DNA of 64,000 nt from Herbivorax alkaliphila (GTDB lineage Bacteria; Bacillota; Clostridia; Acetivibrionales; Acetivibrionaceae). The position numbers were made by a program, and so were the translations under genes. Location of the stretch: assembly GCF_030848475.1 (NCBI RefSeq), contig NZ_JAVDDS010000014.1:1-64000 (forward strand). Reading direction: 5' to 3'. Positions 24,920-34,062 of this stretch are shown in pieces (positions within the stretch are counted from its first letter, which is position 1; the number at the start of each line of letters is the position of its first letter). The notes under the pieces are model-generated. The model did no database searches and was not told where the DNA came from. It worked only from the letters and a program-made list of their open reading frames with translations.

Positions 24920-24966
24920 AAAGCCGCAAGTTGATATTTTAAAAAAACAATTTAGCGGCTTTTTTC
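24920..24966 (+). terminator. Intrinsic terminator of the scaffoldin gene
   Basis: AAAGCCGCAAGTTG pairs with CAATTTAGCGGCTTT across an A/T-rich loop and runs into a T-run. It begins about 40 bases after the stop codon. Confidence 0.85.
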
Positions 24967-25188
24967 TTTATATTATGATATTTTTTTAATAATTTATTTA
25001 TGTGAATGAAAATATGGAAGAGATATTGTTCTTCACTTTTAATACATGCACTCAAAATATTCTAAAAGTAATTGAATTTTAATGAATATTATGTTATAAA
25101 GGAACTCTAGGGTAGTGTAAACGACATGGAGATTGTTGGGGGAAATTACATTATTCGAATTTTGAACTAAGTATATTTTTAGGAGTTG

Positions 25189-25950
25189 ATGTTATTGTAC
25201 AATAAAAGATTAACGCTGTTTTTAGCTGGTGTCCTTTTGGTGATTTCACTCTTATCAGCATGTGGATCAGATACAGAAGGAGAAACAGATGTAAGTGATT
25301 CAGTTGTTACTGATTCTGAATCTGGTTCTTCAGATCAGGGCAGCGAGTCAAAATCAGATGATACAGGTGAAGATGAGGAAAAAGACAGTGAAAAAAAGTT
25401 AGTAGCTGATGTAGATGAAGACACTGTCCCAGTTCCAAATGATCCTTCAACAGACAATTATATACATTTAAAGCTTGATAAAAATGAAGGAGAAGTTGGA
25501 GACATAATGAAGGCAGAGGTTAAATTAGATGTGGCAGAAAGTGTAGCAGGTTTTCAGGTGAATATAAAATACGACCCAGAAATATTAAAGCCTGTCAATT
25601 ACGATACTAGGGAGTCCTTTGAGGATAGTACAAAGCCTCCTGGTGCTACAATGGTTACAAGTGAAAATTATTTGCCTTTAAACTTGGCAGATAATGATTT
25701 AGAAAATGGTTTTTTGAATTTTGGAGCCAGTTATGCCAATCTTAATGATTACAAAGATGATGGTGAACCTGAAAATAGTGGAATTTTAGGTATCATAGGT
25801 TTTGAAATATTAAAAAAAGAGGCTACTCTTATTGGTTTTGAAAACAGTCCAGCTATGCCTGATGGAAAAAATGGCACAATGCTCTTTGACTGGGATGGCA
25901 GAAGATTTTCAAATTATGAAGTGGTAGGAATTCAAAAAATAAACTATTAA
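25189..25950 (+). CDS. Lipoprotein carrying one type II cohesin (membrane-anchored cellulosome receptor)
   Basis: Residues 1-25 form a lipoprotein signal peptide: basic start, hydrophobic core and a lipobox LLSAC with the cysteine at residue 25. About 65 very acidic and serine-rich residues follow as a spacer, then one type II cohesin (about 88-250) with GDIMKAEVKL, GFQVNIKYDPEIL, SGILGIIGFEIL and MLFDWDGRRFSNYEV. After lipid attachment the cohesin would project from the outer face of the membrane and bind a type II dockerin. Anchors known to me in cellulosome species use SLH modules or sortase signals, so lipid anchoring is unusual. The start is uncertain: ATG 25189 is close to AGGAG and TTG 25195 has better spacing. 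It lies 307 bases behind the four-cohesin gene, after a terminator. Confidence 0.88.
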   Translation: MLLYNKRLTLFLAGVLLVISLLSACGSDTEGETDVSDSVVTDSESGSSDQGSESKSDDTGEDEEKDSEKKLVADVDEDTVPVPNDPSTDNYIHLKLDKNEGEVGDIMKAEVKLDVAESVAGFQVNIKYDPEILKPVNYDTRESFEDSTKPPGATMVTSENYLPLNLADNDLENGFLNFGASYANLNDYKDDGEPENSGILGIIGFEILKKEATLIGFENSPAMPDGKNGTMLFDWDGRRFSNYEVVGIQKINY

Positions 25951-26017
25951 AAAAAGGGTAGAATATTATATCTAAGTGAATGAAAATAATATATATACCC
26001 ATATATAAAATACTCTC

Positions 26018-26047
26018 TTGACATTAAAAGATGTAGTATTGTATAAT
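26018..26047 (+). promoter_or_regulatory. Consensus sigma-A promoter of ileS
   Basis: TTGACA at 26018-26023, an 18-base spacer and TATAAT at 26042-26047. Transcription would begin near 26055, just before the T-box leader. Confidence 0.85.
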
Positions 26048-26078
26048 CTTTTTAAAATGTAAAGTTTAATATACCTAA

Positions 26079-26400
26079 AAGACGATGAGTAGAAAGAGTA
26101 GAAAATCAATCTTTTTTAGAGAGCGGATGTTTGGTGAAAATCTGTAAAGTTGGTTTTTGAAAATCATCTATGAGTTGCTTTGCTGAAAGAAAGAAATTTT
26201 TATTAAGCAAAAGCCGGATTAATCCGTTATTTTAAATTAAGTGATTTATGTAATATTTTTGCCTGAGTGGATTTAAATTAGATGGCATGATGTAATTAAG
26301 GACAGATAGATGTTTTTAATTTATATGTATTAATAAATAAATGTGGGTGGTACCGCGTGAGTTGAGCTCTCGTCCCTTGTTGGATGAGAGCTTTTTAAAG
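26079..26400 (+). promoter_or_regulatory. T-box leader (isoleucine-specific) of ileS
   Basis: The leader has stem I features (GATGAGTAG start, AGAGAGCGG, GGTGAAAATC), a specifier region with ATC codons near 26163-26168 (isoleucine), a stem III hairpin with CCGGATTAATCCG near 26215, and the T-box GGGTGGTACCGCG at 26345-26357. An intrinsic terminator (AGCTCTCGTCC with GGATGAGAGCT and T-run, 26365-26396) follows. Uncharged tRNA-Ile should pair with the specifier and T-box and prevent termination. Confidence 0.93.
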
Positions 26401-26450
26401 TTTAAAAAAAAGTTAAAAAATCAGAGTTTAATTATAATGGAGGTATGTAT

Positions 26451-29246
26451 ATGTCAGTTAATTATGGAAAGACACTAAACTTGCCAAAAACAAAATTTCC
26501 TATGAGAGGAAATCTTCCTAACAGAGAGCCAGAGTTTTTGAAAAAATGGGATGAGATGAATATTTATAAAAAACAGCTTGAAAAAAATTCACAAAAGCCC
26601 AAGTTTATTTTACATGATGGTCCACCGTATGCAAATGGAGGGATTCATCTAGGAACTTCTTTAAACAAAATATTAAAAGATATAGTTGTAAAATACTATA
26701 GTATGAAAGGTTACAAAACTCCTTTTACTCCTGGATGGGACACTCATGGGCTTCCAATTGAGCAGAGGGCGATAAAGGAATTGGGATTAAAAAGGCATGA
26801 AGTTGGACCTGTAAAATTCAGGAATGCATGTAAAGATTTTGCGTTAAAATATCTGGATGTACAAAGGAATGCTTTTAAAAGACTTGGCGTGAGAGCTGAT
26901 TGGGATAATCCTTATATAACATTAAAGCCAGAATTTGAAGCCAAACAAATTGAAGTATTTGGCGAAATGGCTAAAAAAGGTCATATCTATAAAGGTCTGA
27001 GACCTGTTTATTGGTGTACAGATTGTGGAACAGCACTTGCTGAAGCTGAAGTAGAGTACCTAGAAGATACCAGCCAATCTATATATGTTAAATTTAATGT
27101 TAAGGACGATAAAGGAAAATTTAAATCAATAACTGATAATTTGAATAATATTCACTTTGTAATCTGGACTACAACTACTTGGACATTACCTGGAAACCTA
27201 GCTATAAGTCTAAATGGTGAATTTGAGTACAGTGTGGTAAAATCTCAAAATGAATATTATATAGTGGCAACTGAATTGGTAGAGAACGTTATGAAAGCAG
27301 CTGAAATAGAAGACTATCAAGTGGTAAAAAGGTTTACAGGAGAAGAGCTAGAAGGAATTGTATGTGAGCATCCTTTCTTAGAAAGGGACTCATTGATAAT
27401 TACAGGTGACCATGTAACTTTAGATGCAGGTACTGGTTGTGTTCATACAGCTCCAGGTCATGGTGCAGAGGACTTTGAAGTGTGTAAAAAGTATGATGAT
27501 ATTTCTGTGATTGTGCCTGTTGATGATAAAGGATATTTAACTGAGGAAGCAGGTCAGTTTGCAGGACTTTATTATGATAAGTCAAATGCTGCGATTTTAG
27601 AACATATAAATAAAACAGGTCATCTTTTGGCTTCAGAAAAAATAGACCACCAATATCCACATTGCTGGAGATGTAAAGAGCCAATAGTTTTTAGAGCAAC
27701 TGAACAGTGGTTTGCATCGGTAGAGGGTTTTAGAAATGAAGCAATTAAAGCTATAGATACAGCAAAGTGGGTTCCTGAATGGGGAAAAGACAGAATAACA
27801 GCCATGGTTAGAGATAGAGGAGATTGGTGTATTTCAAGACAGAGGATATGGGGAGTACCAATACCTATATTTTACTGTGCACATTGTAAAAAAGAACTTA
27901 TAAATGATCAGACGATAGACTCTATAGTAAAACTCTTTAAAGAAAAAGGTTCAGATGCTTGGTATGAGGTTGATGCAAAGGATATTATACCGGAAGGTAT
28001 TAAATGTGAATGTGGAGAGAGCGAGTTTGAAAAAGAACAGGATATAATGGATGTTTGGTTTGACTCAGGTTCCACACATGCAGCAGTTTTAGAGACATTC
28101 GAAGATTTAAGTTTTCCAGCAGATATGTATTTAGAAGGAAGTGATCAGCATAGAGGGTGGTTCCAGTCTTCACTGCTTACATCTGTTGCAACTAAAGGAA
28201 GAGCTCCATATAAGACAGTTTTAACTCATGGATATGTTGTTGATGGTGAAGGAAGAAAGATGTCCAAGTCTTTGGGTAATGGAATTGATCCTGAGGAAGT
28301 AATAAAAAGCTATGGAGCTGATATTTTAAGACTTTGGGTAGCATCTTCAGATTATAAAAATGATATTAGAATTTCAAAGGACATCTTAAAGCAGCTTTCT
28401 GAAGTTTATAGAAAAATTAGAAATACAAGTAGATTTATTCTTGGAAATATAAGTGACTTTGATCCAAATAAAGATATAGTAGAATATGATAAATTAAATG
28501 AGCTTGATAAGTGGGCATTGATGAAACTTAACAAACTAATAAAATCAGTTGATGATGCATATAGTAAATATGAATTTCATTTAATGTTTCATGCGATTCA
28601 CAATTTCTGTGTTATAGATATGAGTAACTTTTATCTTGACATAATAAAAGATAGACTTTACACTTCAAAAGCAGATTCTTTAGGTAGAAGAGCTGCACAG
28701 ACTGTTATGTATGAGATATTAGACTCACTTGTAAAAATGCTTGCTCCTGTACTTGCCTTTACAAGTGAAGAAATTTGGCAGTTTATGCCTCATAGAGACT
28801 CAGATGATACAGAGAGTGTACAATTAAATTATTGTTCGGCTCAAAACAAAAATTATGATAATAGTGAATTAGAGAAAAAGTGGGACAGAATAACACAGGT
28901 GCGTCAGGTAGTTTCTAAAGCTTTAGAGATAGCAAGGGCAGAAAAATTAATAGGTCACTCATTAAATGCTAAAGTGTCCATATATGCAGATAGTGATAAT
29001 TATGATTTCTTAAAATCAATTGAAAAAGACTTAATTACAATTTTTATTGTATCTGATGTTGAACTTGTAAATTCAGAGCAGCCAGAGGGAAAAGCATATG
29101 AAGATGATGAATTTAAAGGTATTAAAGTAGTTGTCTCTCAAGCAGAAGGGGAAAAATGTGAAAGATGCTGGATGATTAGTAAAACAGTTGGTAAATATCA
29201 GGAGCATCCTGATATTTGTGATAGGTGTAAAGCTGCAATTGAGTAG
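26451..29246 (+). CDS. ileS: Isoleucyl-tRNA synthetase
   Basis: This 931-residue class I enzyme has the adenylate-site motif PPYANGGIHLGT (His 66; the usual HIGH is HLGT here, as in other clostridia). It has a CP1 editing domain with TWTLPGN and GTGCVHTAPGHG, the DVWFDSGSTHAAV segment, the KMSKS loop at 603-607, an all-helical anticodon-binding domain, and a C-terminal zinc site with CERCW and CDRC. It charges tRNA-Ile and is bacterial in type. ATG 26451 is chosen over 26445 because GGAGG lies 7 bases before it. Expression is governed by the T-box leader. A hairpin with a 12-bp stem follows at 29266-29300. Confidence 0.97.
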   Translation: MSVNYGKTLNLPKTKFPMRGNLPNREPEFLKKWDEMNIYKKQLEKNSQKPKFILHDGPPYANGGIHLGTSLNKILKDIVVKYYSMKGYKTPFTPGWDTHGLPIEQRAIKELGLKRHEVGPVKFRNACKDFALKYLDVQRNAFKRLGVRADWDNPYITLKPEFEAKQIEVFGEMAKKGHIYKGLRPVYWCTDCGTALAEAEVEYLEDTSQSIYVKFNVKDDKGKFKSITDNLNNIHFVIWTTTTWTLPGNLAISLNGEFEYSVVKSQNEYYIVATELVENVMKAAEIEDYQVVKRFTGEELEGIVCEHPFLERDSLIITGDHVTLDAGTGCVHTAPGHGAEDFEVCKKYDDISVIVPVDDKGYLTEEAGQFAGLYYDKSNAAILEHINKTGHLLASEKIDHQYPHCWRCKEPIVFRATEQWFASVEGFRNEAIKAIDTAKWVPEWGKDRITAMVRDRGDWCISRQRIWGVPIPIFYCAHCKKELINDQTIDSIVKLFKEKGSDAWYEVDAKDIIPEGIKCECGESEFEKEQDIMDVWFDSGSTHAAVLETFEDLSFPADMYLEGSDQHRGWFQSSLLTSVATKGRAPYKTVLTHGYVVDGEGRKMSKSLGNGIDPEEVIKSYGADILRLWVASSDYKNDIRISKDILKQLSEVYRKIRNTSRFILGNISDFDPNKDIVEYDKLNELDKWALMKLNKLIKSVDDAYSKYEFHLMFHAIHNFCVIDMSNFYLDIIKDRLYTSKADSLGRRAAQTVMYEILDSLVKMLAPVLAFTSEEIWQFMPHRDSDDTESVQLNYCSAQNKNYDNSELEKKWDRITQVRQVVSKALEIARAEKLIGHSLNAKVSIYADSDNYDFLKSIEKDLITIFIVSDVELVNSEQPEGKAYEDDEFKGIKVVVSQAEGEKCERCWMISKTVGKYQEHPDICDRCKAAIE

Positions 29247-29342
29247 TGAATAAGTTTATTTGATGGTGACATAGCCACTTGTAAAAAAAGTGGCTATGTT
29301 AGATGTTTAACATCATATATTAAAAAGGTGGAGTGTTAAAAA

Positions 29343-30425
29343 GTGATAAAATTAAACATTGATTTAGACCAAAGAAGTTATCCAATTTATATAACAACTG
29401 GATATGATAACATAGGAAAGGCCATTGAGAATGCAAATCTTAGAGGAAAAATGGTTTTAATTACAGATACTAATGTGGATAAATGTCAGGCAAATGAGTG
29501 CATAGATGCTCTTAGACGATCTAATGTTTATGTTGAAAAATTTGTAATTAAAGCAGGGGAAAAGAGTAAAAACCTTGATACAATAAAGGAAATTTACAAT
29601 TTTTTAGTTGACCTTAAGCTTGATAGAAATGCTACACTTGTAGCATTAGGTGGAGGGGTAGTTGGTGACATTACAGGGTTTGTAGCTTCTACCTTTTTAC
29701 GTGGAATCAATTTTGTGCAAATACCAACAACTCTTCTCTCTCAATCTGACAGCAGTGTAGGAGGAAAGGTTGGAGTGGATTTTAAAGGACATAAAAATAT
29801 AATTGGTTCATTTTATCAGCCCAAATTAGTATATATTAACGTCAATTCACTTAAAACACTACCTAAAAGAGAACTTTGCTCAGGACTTGCTGAGGTTGTA
29901 AAACATGGAATAATAAAAGATGAAGAGTTTTATGAATATATTGATGATAATGCTGAAAAAATCTTAAATTTAGATGAATCGGTTTTACAGTATATTGTAA
30001 AGATAAACTGTTCAATTAAGGGAAATGTTGTTGAAAAAGATGAGAAAGAAAGTGGCCTTAGGGCAATTCTTAATTTTGGACATACAATTGGTCATGCAAT
30101 TGAAACAGTTATGGGTTTTGAATTCTTGCATGGGGAATGTGTTTCTTTAGGAATGATAGCAGCTTTTAAAGTGGCAAATTATCTTGATATTATTGATGAT
30201 AAAAGCACTGAAAAAGTTAAAAAGACTCTAGAGAAAATAAGTCTGCCTGTTACTCTTCAAAATATTGATGTAGATAGAGTATATAATCAAATGTTTTATG
30301 ATAAGAAAGTCAAGGGAAATAAACTTCAGTTTATACTTCCAAGAAAGAAAATAGGAGAAGTAATTCAGTGTACAATAGATGATGAAAAAGTAATTAAAAA
30401 GGCTATAGAGAGTCTCAATAATTAG
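29343..30425 (+). CDS. aroB: 3-dehydroquinate synthase
   Basis: The 360-residue protein is a typical AroB. NAD-binding part: ITDTNVDKCQ and the GGGVVGDITGFVASTFLRGI motif. Then come IPTTLLSQSDSSVGGKVGVDF, the metal ligands in ELCSGLAEVVKHGII, and the LNFGHTIGHAIE and FLHGECVSLGM histidines. It makes 3-dehydroquinate from DAHP, the second step of the shikimate pathway. Translation starts at GTG 29343 behind AGGTGGAG; no better start exists. It lies about 95 bases after ileS; the intervening hairpin has no T-run, so co-transcription is possible. No other aromatic pathway gene is near. Confidence 0.95.
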   Translation: MIKLNIDLDQRSYPIYITTGYDNIGKAIENANLRGKMVLITDTNVDKCQANECIDALRRSNVYVEKFVIKAGEKSKNLDTIKEIYNFLVDLKLDRNATLVALGGGVVGDITGFVASTFLRGINFVQIPTTLLSQSDSSVGGKVGVDFKGHKNIIGSFYQPKLVYINVNSLKTLPKRELCSGLAEVVKHGIIKDEEFYEYIDDNAEKILNLDESVLQYIVKINCSIKGNVVEKDEKESGLRAILNFGHTIGHAIETVMGFEFLHGECVSLGMIAAFKVANYLDIIDDKSTEKVKKTLEKISLPVTLQNIDVDRVYNQMFYDKKVKGNKLQFILPRKKIGEVIQCTIDDEKVIKKAIESLNN

Positions 30426-30494
30426 AAATTTAAAATTTCTTTATATTACAAATTTGATTTTTAAGTATAATATTATAAATGAGTGCAAATAATT

Positions 30495-30532
30495 AAAAGC
30501 AGTTGTGTTGCTTTAGTGCAATTGCTTTTTTG
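30495..30532 (+). terminator. Intrinsic terminator of aroB
   Basis: AAAAGCA-TTG (30495-30505) pairs with CAA-TGCTTTT (30519-30529) and ends in six T. It separates aroB from the PPK2 gene. Confidence 0.65.
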
Positions 30533-30572
30533 TAGGAATTTTCTTGTAGGGATATTATATGGAGGATTATTA

Positions 30573-31433
30573 ATGGTAGATATAAAAAGCTTTAGATTTA
30601 ACAACCCAAATGGTTTTGACCTGTCTCAAATTGATACTGTGTTTTTAGGGGATTTGTCAAAGGGAAAAGCGTTATCAATTATGGATAAAAACAAGAAAAA
30701 GATGCTGGAATTTCAAAATAAATTATATGCACACAGTAAATATTCAATACTTGTAATATTTCAGGCTATGGACACAGCAGGTAAGGACGGTGCCATAAGA
30801 CATGTGATGACAGGACTTAATCCTCAAGGCGTGAGTGTTTACAGTTTTAAAAAACCTACCGAAGAAGAACTTAATCATGATTATCTCTGGAGACATAATA
30901 AAACATTACCTGAGCGTGGGCATATAGGAGTATTTAACAGGTCATATTATGAAGAGGTTTTAGTTACAAGGGTTCATAACATTGTTAAAAACCAAATGAT
31001 ACCAGAAAAGCTTATTGGAAAAGATTTATGGCAAATGAGATATAGACAGATAAGAGATTATGAAAGGTATCTAAAAGAAAATGGTATTATACCTGTGAAG
31101 TTTTTCCTTCATATATCAAAAGATGAGCAAAAAAATAGATTGCTTTCTCGAATAGATAAAAAACATAAGAATTGGAAGTTCTCTGAATCAGATGTAGAGG
31201 AGAGGGAATTTTGGGATGACTATCAATTTTGTTATCGGGAAGCAATAGCTAATACAGCAACAAAACATGCCCCGTGGTATATTATACCTTCTGATAAAAA
31301 GTGGTTTGCCAGATTTTTAATTTCACAGGTGATGGTGGATATAATGGGTGAGCTAGACATCGATTTTCCTGAAATCGATGAGGACATTGAAAAAAAACTT
31401 CAAAAGTACAGAGATATACTTCTTGAAAGTTAG
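30573..31433 (+). CDS. ppk2: Polyphosphate kinase 2 family (polyP:nucleotide phosphotransferase)
   Basis: The 286-residue protein has the PPK2 P-loop MDTAGKDGAIRHVM (Lys 71), the GVFNRSYYEEVLV motif that aligns with Walker B, the lid arginines around LRQIRDYERYL-like LWQMRYRQIRDYER, and the WYIIPSDKKWFARF end. PPK2 enzymes transfer phosphate between polyphosphate and nucleoside mono- or diphosphates. The short single-domain form fits class I/III enzymes, which make NDP or NTP from polyphosphate. Exact class is uncertain. I chose ATG 30573, which has GGAGG 7 bases before it; the frame to 30483 crosses the aroB terminator. It is convergent with the antiporter operon, with only 12 bases between stop codons. 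Confidence 0.88.
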   Translation: MVDIKSFRFNNPNGFDLSQIDTVFLGDLSKGKALSIMDKNKKKMLEFQNKLYAHSKYSILVIFQAMDTAGKDGAIRHVMTGLNPQGVSVYSFKKPTEEELNHDYLWRHNKTLPERGHIGVFNRSYYEEVLVTRVHNIVKNQMIPEKLIGKDLWQMRYRQIRDYERYLKENGIIPVKFFLHISKDEQKNRLLSRIDKKHKNWKFSESDVEEREFWDDYQFCYREAIANTATKHAPWYIIPSDKKWFARFLISQVMVDIMGELDIDFPEIDEDIEKKLQKYRDILLES

Positions 31434-31445
31434 TGATGACCCAAT

Positions 31446-33053
31446 CTAGCCTTTTATTACCAGATAAATTAATGTTGCAAAAAAGAATAAAGTAATTGAA
31501 AGACATATATTATTAAAATCCAATTCAAATTCTTTTATTTTTGTAATGAACTTTAGTTTTGGAATAAGGTATCTGTGAAAAAGATAGCCTGCTGTCACAG
31601 TTAAAAAGAATAGAATTATATTTTGCAAATAATAACTTGAAGATATTTGTGTTTCAAGATTGAATAAAAAATTTACAAAAAATTGCCCATAGATTCCACC
31701 TATAAAACACATTAAAGCCATTATTGTAGTTATAAATCTTGTGTAAATATCTATTTTTGCAGGTGGTTTATCAGAATTTCCTTTAAAGATTGATAAAAAT
31801 TTTAAAAAGTATATTACCGTTCCAAGATTAATTATAATTAGAGCATATTCTACAGGGCTTCCACTTACTGCAGTTTTAATAAGATATTTAGAAAAGCTTC
31901 CATTAAAAAATGGAGCTCCTGTAATTCCAAGAATAGCTAAAAAAGAAGCTATAGAAATAAATGGCATTCTTTTAAAAACACCTTTAATTTTAGTTATATT
32001 TCTTGTGCCGTATTCATCAACAATTATTCCTGCTATCAAAAAGAGCGTGGACTTAAAAAATGCATGGTTTATTATGTGGTACATAGATCCCCAGTAAGCG
32101 TCTTGGCCAGGATAATTTAAACCAATCATTATAAGACCTATCTGAGATATTGTGCTGTAAGCGAGCATCAGTTTAATATCTGTTTGAGAAAGTGCCAGTA
32201 AAAAGCCAACAACACCTGTTAAAAAGCCCATTAACATAAAAAAGGCTGAGGTGTCTATTGCAGGATGAAACATTTCCTGTAATCGTACAAATAAATATAT
32301 GCCGGTTTTTACATAGAGACCGGATAACAATGCTGACACTATAGGGGGGGCTATAGAAGTTACATGTGCTTTAGGGAGCCAACTGAAAAGGGGCATTAAT
32401 GAAGTTTTTATTCCGGCTGCAGTTATCATTAAGGCATAAGGTATAAATAGGGTTGAGTTATTTTCTATAAGTTTGATACCTTCACTGATTCCATTAAAAT
32501 CGAATACCCCAAAGGTTTTATATAAAAAGCCTGTTCCAAAAAGAAAAAATGTCATTGCAACAGTATTTACAAGAAAGTAGACAATACCATCATAAACTGA
32601 TTTGCTGTCCTTTTTAAACATTATTAATATAGATACAACTATTGTTGAAACTTCAAATAAAACGAATATATTAAAAAGATCATTTGAAAGAAAAATTCCA
32701 GTTATTAAAGATTGAAGTATAAGAAAGAGAAGTACAAAGAGTCTGTTTACATATTTTTTTGGGTAGTCGAATATTAAAAATGCAAGGAATAAAAAAGCTG
32801 ACAGCATTATCATAACTGCTGAAAGAAGATCCATTTTAAGTGAGATACCTACAAAGTCAGGCCAACCACCTAAGTTTTCTATTATTGTACCATGTTTTTT
32901 TACATAGCTAAAGTTTATTGTTGTTGCAACTAAGAAGCAGGATTGCAAAACAATAGCAAGAGTCTTCATATATTTATTATTGAAAATATACATCAAAATT
33001 GCTATAAGTATTGGTGATAATACAAAATAATACAAATTAATCATTGGCTTCAT
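31446..33053 (-). CDS. mrpD: Mrp/Mbh antiporter subunit D (MbhH-like, NuoN/L-like proton channel subunit)
   Basis: This 535-residue membrane protein has about 14 hydrophobic helices and belongs to the proton-conducting antiporter family (ND2/4/5-like). Typical are the conserved Glu in the FVLFEVSTIVV helix, the PLFSWLPKAHV loop, the LLSGLYVKTGIY helix and an LMLAYSTISQIGL lysine-helix region. It is the last gene of the eight-gene operon and, with MrpC, forms the second ion-channel unit. It is the only full antiporter-like subunit here, because no MrpA is encoded; this matches MbhH of archaeal membrane-bound hydrogenases. Start ATG 33053 overlaps mrpC and follows AAAGGA. Confidence 0.9.
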   Translation of the reverse strand: MKPMINLYYFVLSPILIAILMYIFNNKYMKTLAIVLQSCFLVATTINFSYVKKHGTIIENLGGWPDFVGISLKMDLLSAVMIMLSAFLFLAFLIFDYPKKYVNRLFVLLFLILQSLITGIFLSNDLFNIFVLFEVSTIVVSILIMFKKDSKSVYDGIVYFLVNTVAMTFFLFGTGFLYKTFGVFDFNGISEGIKLIENNSTLFIPYALMITAAGIKTSLMPLFSWLPKAHVTSIAPPIVSALLSGLYVKTGIYLFVRLQEMFHPAIDTSAFFMLMGFLTGVVGFLLALSQTDIKLMLAYSTISQIGLIMIGLNYPGQDAYWGSMYHIINHAFFKSTLFLIAGIIVDEYGTRNITKIKGVFKRMPFISIASFLAILGITGAPFFNGSFSKYLIKTAVSGSPVEYALIIINLGTVIYFLKFLSIFKGNSDKPPAKIDIYTRFITTIMALMCFIGGIYGQFFVNFLFNLETQISSSYYLQNIILFFLTVTAGYLFHRYLIPKLKFITKIKEFELDFNNICLSITLFFFATLIYLVIKG

Positions 33054-33393
33054 CTATCCTTTTTTTATATACTTTCAACCAGTTTGTACTTCCAAATTTG
33101 TGATAAAGCGTTATGAACATTGTCAAACTTACTGCAGTGACTGAAACGCCTATGACAATTGCTGTTATCATGAGAGCTTGGGGAAGAGGATCTGCCATTA
33201 ATTCAGGAGATGTGTCTCCAATTGGAGGCAGAGCTCCGTCCTTAAAATTTAAGGATATAAAAAATAGTATTACACCAGCTTCCATTATTCCAATTGAAAT
33301 AACAGTTTTTACAATATTTCTTCTGGCAATAAGCCCGTATAGACCTATAAAAAATAGAATTATGCTGGCTGTTTCACCGTTAATATACTGCAA
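33037..33393 (-). CDS. mrpC: Mrp/Mbh antiporter subunit C (MbhG-like, NuoK-like)
   Basis: A small three-helix membrane protein of the MnhC/NuoK family, with IILFFIGLYGLIARRNIVKTVISIGIM-type helices (glutamate in GIMEAGV) and the DPLPQALMITAIVIG motif diagnostic of MrpC. I chose TTG 33393 because AGGTGA lies just before it; the frame extends to 33420 without a ribosome site. It works with MrpD as NuoK does with NuoN. Its end overlaps the mrpD start by 17 bases. Confidence 0.88.
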   Translation of the reverse strand: MQYINGETASIILFFIGLYGLIARRNIVKTVISIGIMEAGVILFFISLNFKDGALPPIGDTSPELMADPLPQALMITAIVIGVSVTAVSLTMFITLYHKFGSTNWLKVYKKRIDEAND

Positions 33394-33397
33394 AAAA

Positions 33398-33784
33398 TCA
33401 CCTGCTTTCATAAAAGACAAATCTAAAAAATATTATACTAAGACCACAACAAACTTTAATTCCAATGAGAATATTCATTAATATTAAGTAGTATTCATTT
33501 AAAAACGAAAAACTTTTATTTAATCCTGCAAATAAAAATACAACAGGAATGATTATAATTAATATAAACATCAATTTTTCAACTAATTTAAAGCTATTAA
33601 GGTTTTTGTCACCTTCGGAAATTCCTGTATATTTGGTTATGAATACAGCAGATAAAAGTGCACCACCTTGAAATCCGCCTCCAGGAGTAATATGTCCATT
33701 TAAAATTATATAAAATCCAAATAAAATTATAAATGGATAAATAAGTGCTACTGTATTTGTAATTATTTCAGAGTTTTTGTTCAT
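33398..33784 (-). CDS. mrpB: Mrp/Mbh antiporter subunit B (MbhF-like)
   Basis: This 128-residue protein has four hydrophobic helices and the MnhB signature HITPGGGFQGGALLSA. MnhB subunits are part of the Mrp membrane core; their precise task is not settled. ATG 33784 follows GGAGAG and lies 2 bases after the preceding gene. The stop codon lies in the ribosome site of mrpC, so translation of the two is coupled. Confidence 0.9.
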   Translation of the reverse strand: MNKNSEIITNTVALIYPFIILFGFYIILNGHITPGGGFQGGALLSAVFITKYTGISEGDKNLNSFKLVEKLMFILIIIIPVVFLFAGLNKSFSFLNEYYLILMNILIGIKVCCGLSIIFFRFVFYESR

Positions 33785-33786
33785 TG

Positions 33787-34047
33787 TTATAACTCTCCTT
33801 CGTGTTTAGAAAAATGAATTACTCCTATAACACTAACTATGAGGGTAAGCGTTTCAAATATTGTATCATATACTCTATAATTTAAGTATATCGAAGTTAC
33901 AGCATTTTTAGCTCCTGTGTCCTCTATAAAATTATGTGTTATATATTGAGATACTTCATTTGGAAACACCTCAACAGATTCTTTGTATATTATAAAAAAA
34001 ACTAATGAGATGATAAATATAAACATAAATATAAATTTTCTACGCAC
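33787..34047 (-). CDS. Mbh antiporter subunit E-like (part of MrpA C-terminus in other systems)
   Basis: An 86-residue protein with an N-terminal helix and a C-terminal helix containing YDTIFETLTLIVSVIGVIHF, the motif of MbhE / the C-terminal part of MrpA. In standard Mrp this sequence is fused to MrpA; in archaeal Mbh it is a separate gene at the same position. GTG 34047 follows AAGGAG. It lies between the MbhD-like gene and mrpB. Confidence 0.75.
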   Translation of the reverse strand: MRRKFIFMFIFIISLVFFIIYKESVEVFPNEVSQYITHNFIEDTGAKNAVTSIYLNYRVYDTIFETLTLIVSVIGVIHFSKHEGEL

Positions 34048-34062
34048 TAGATATCAGCTCCT

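Noticed and set aside
26079-26400. SAM or lysine riboswitch before ileS
   Set aside because: The GGTGGTACCGCG box, ATC specifier region and position before a tRNA synthetase gene identify a T-box instead.
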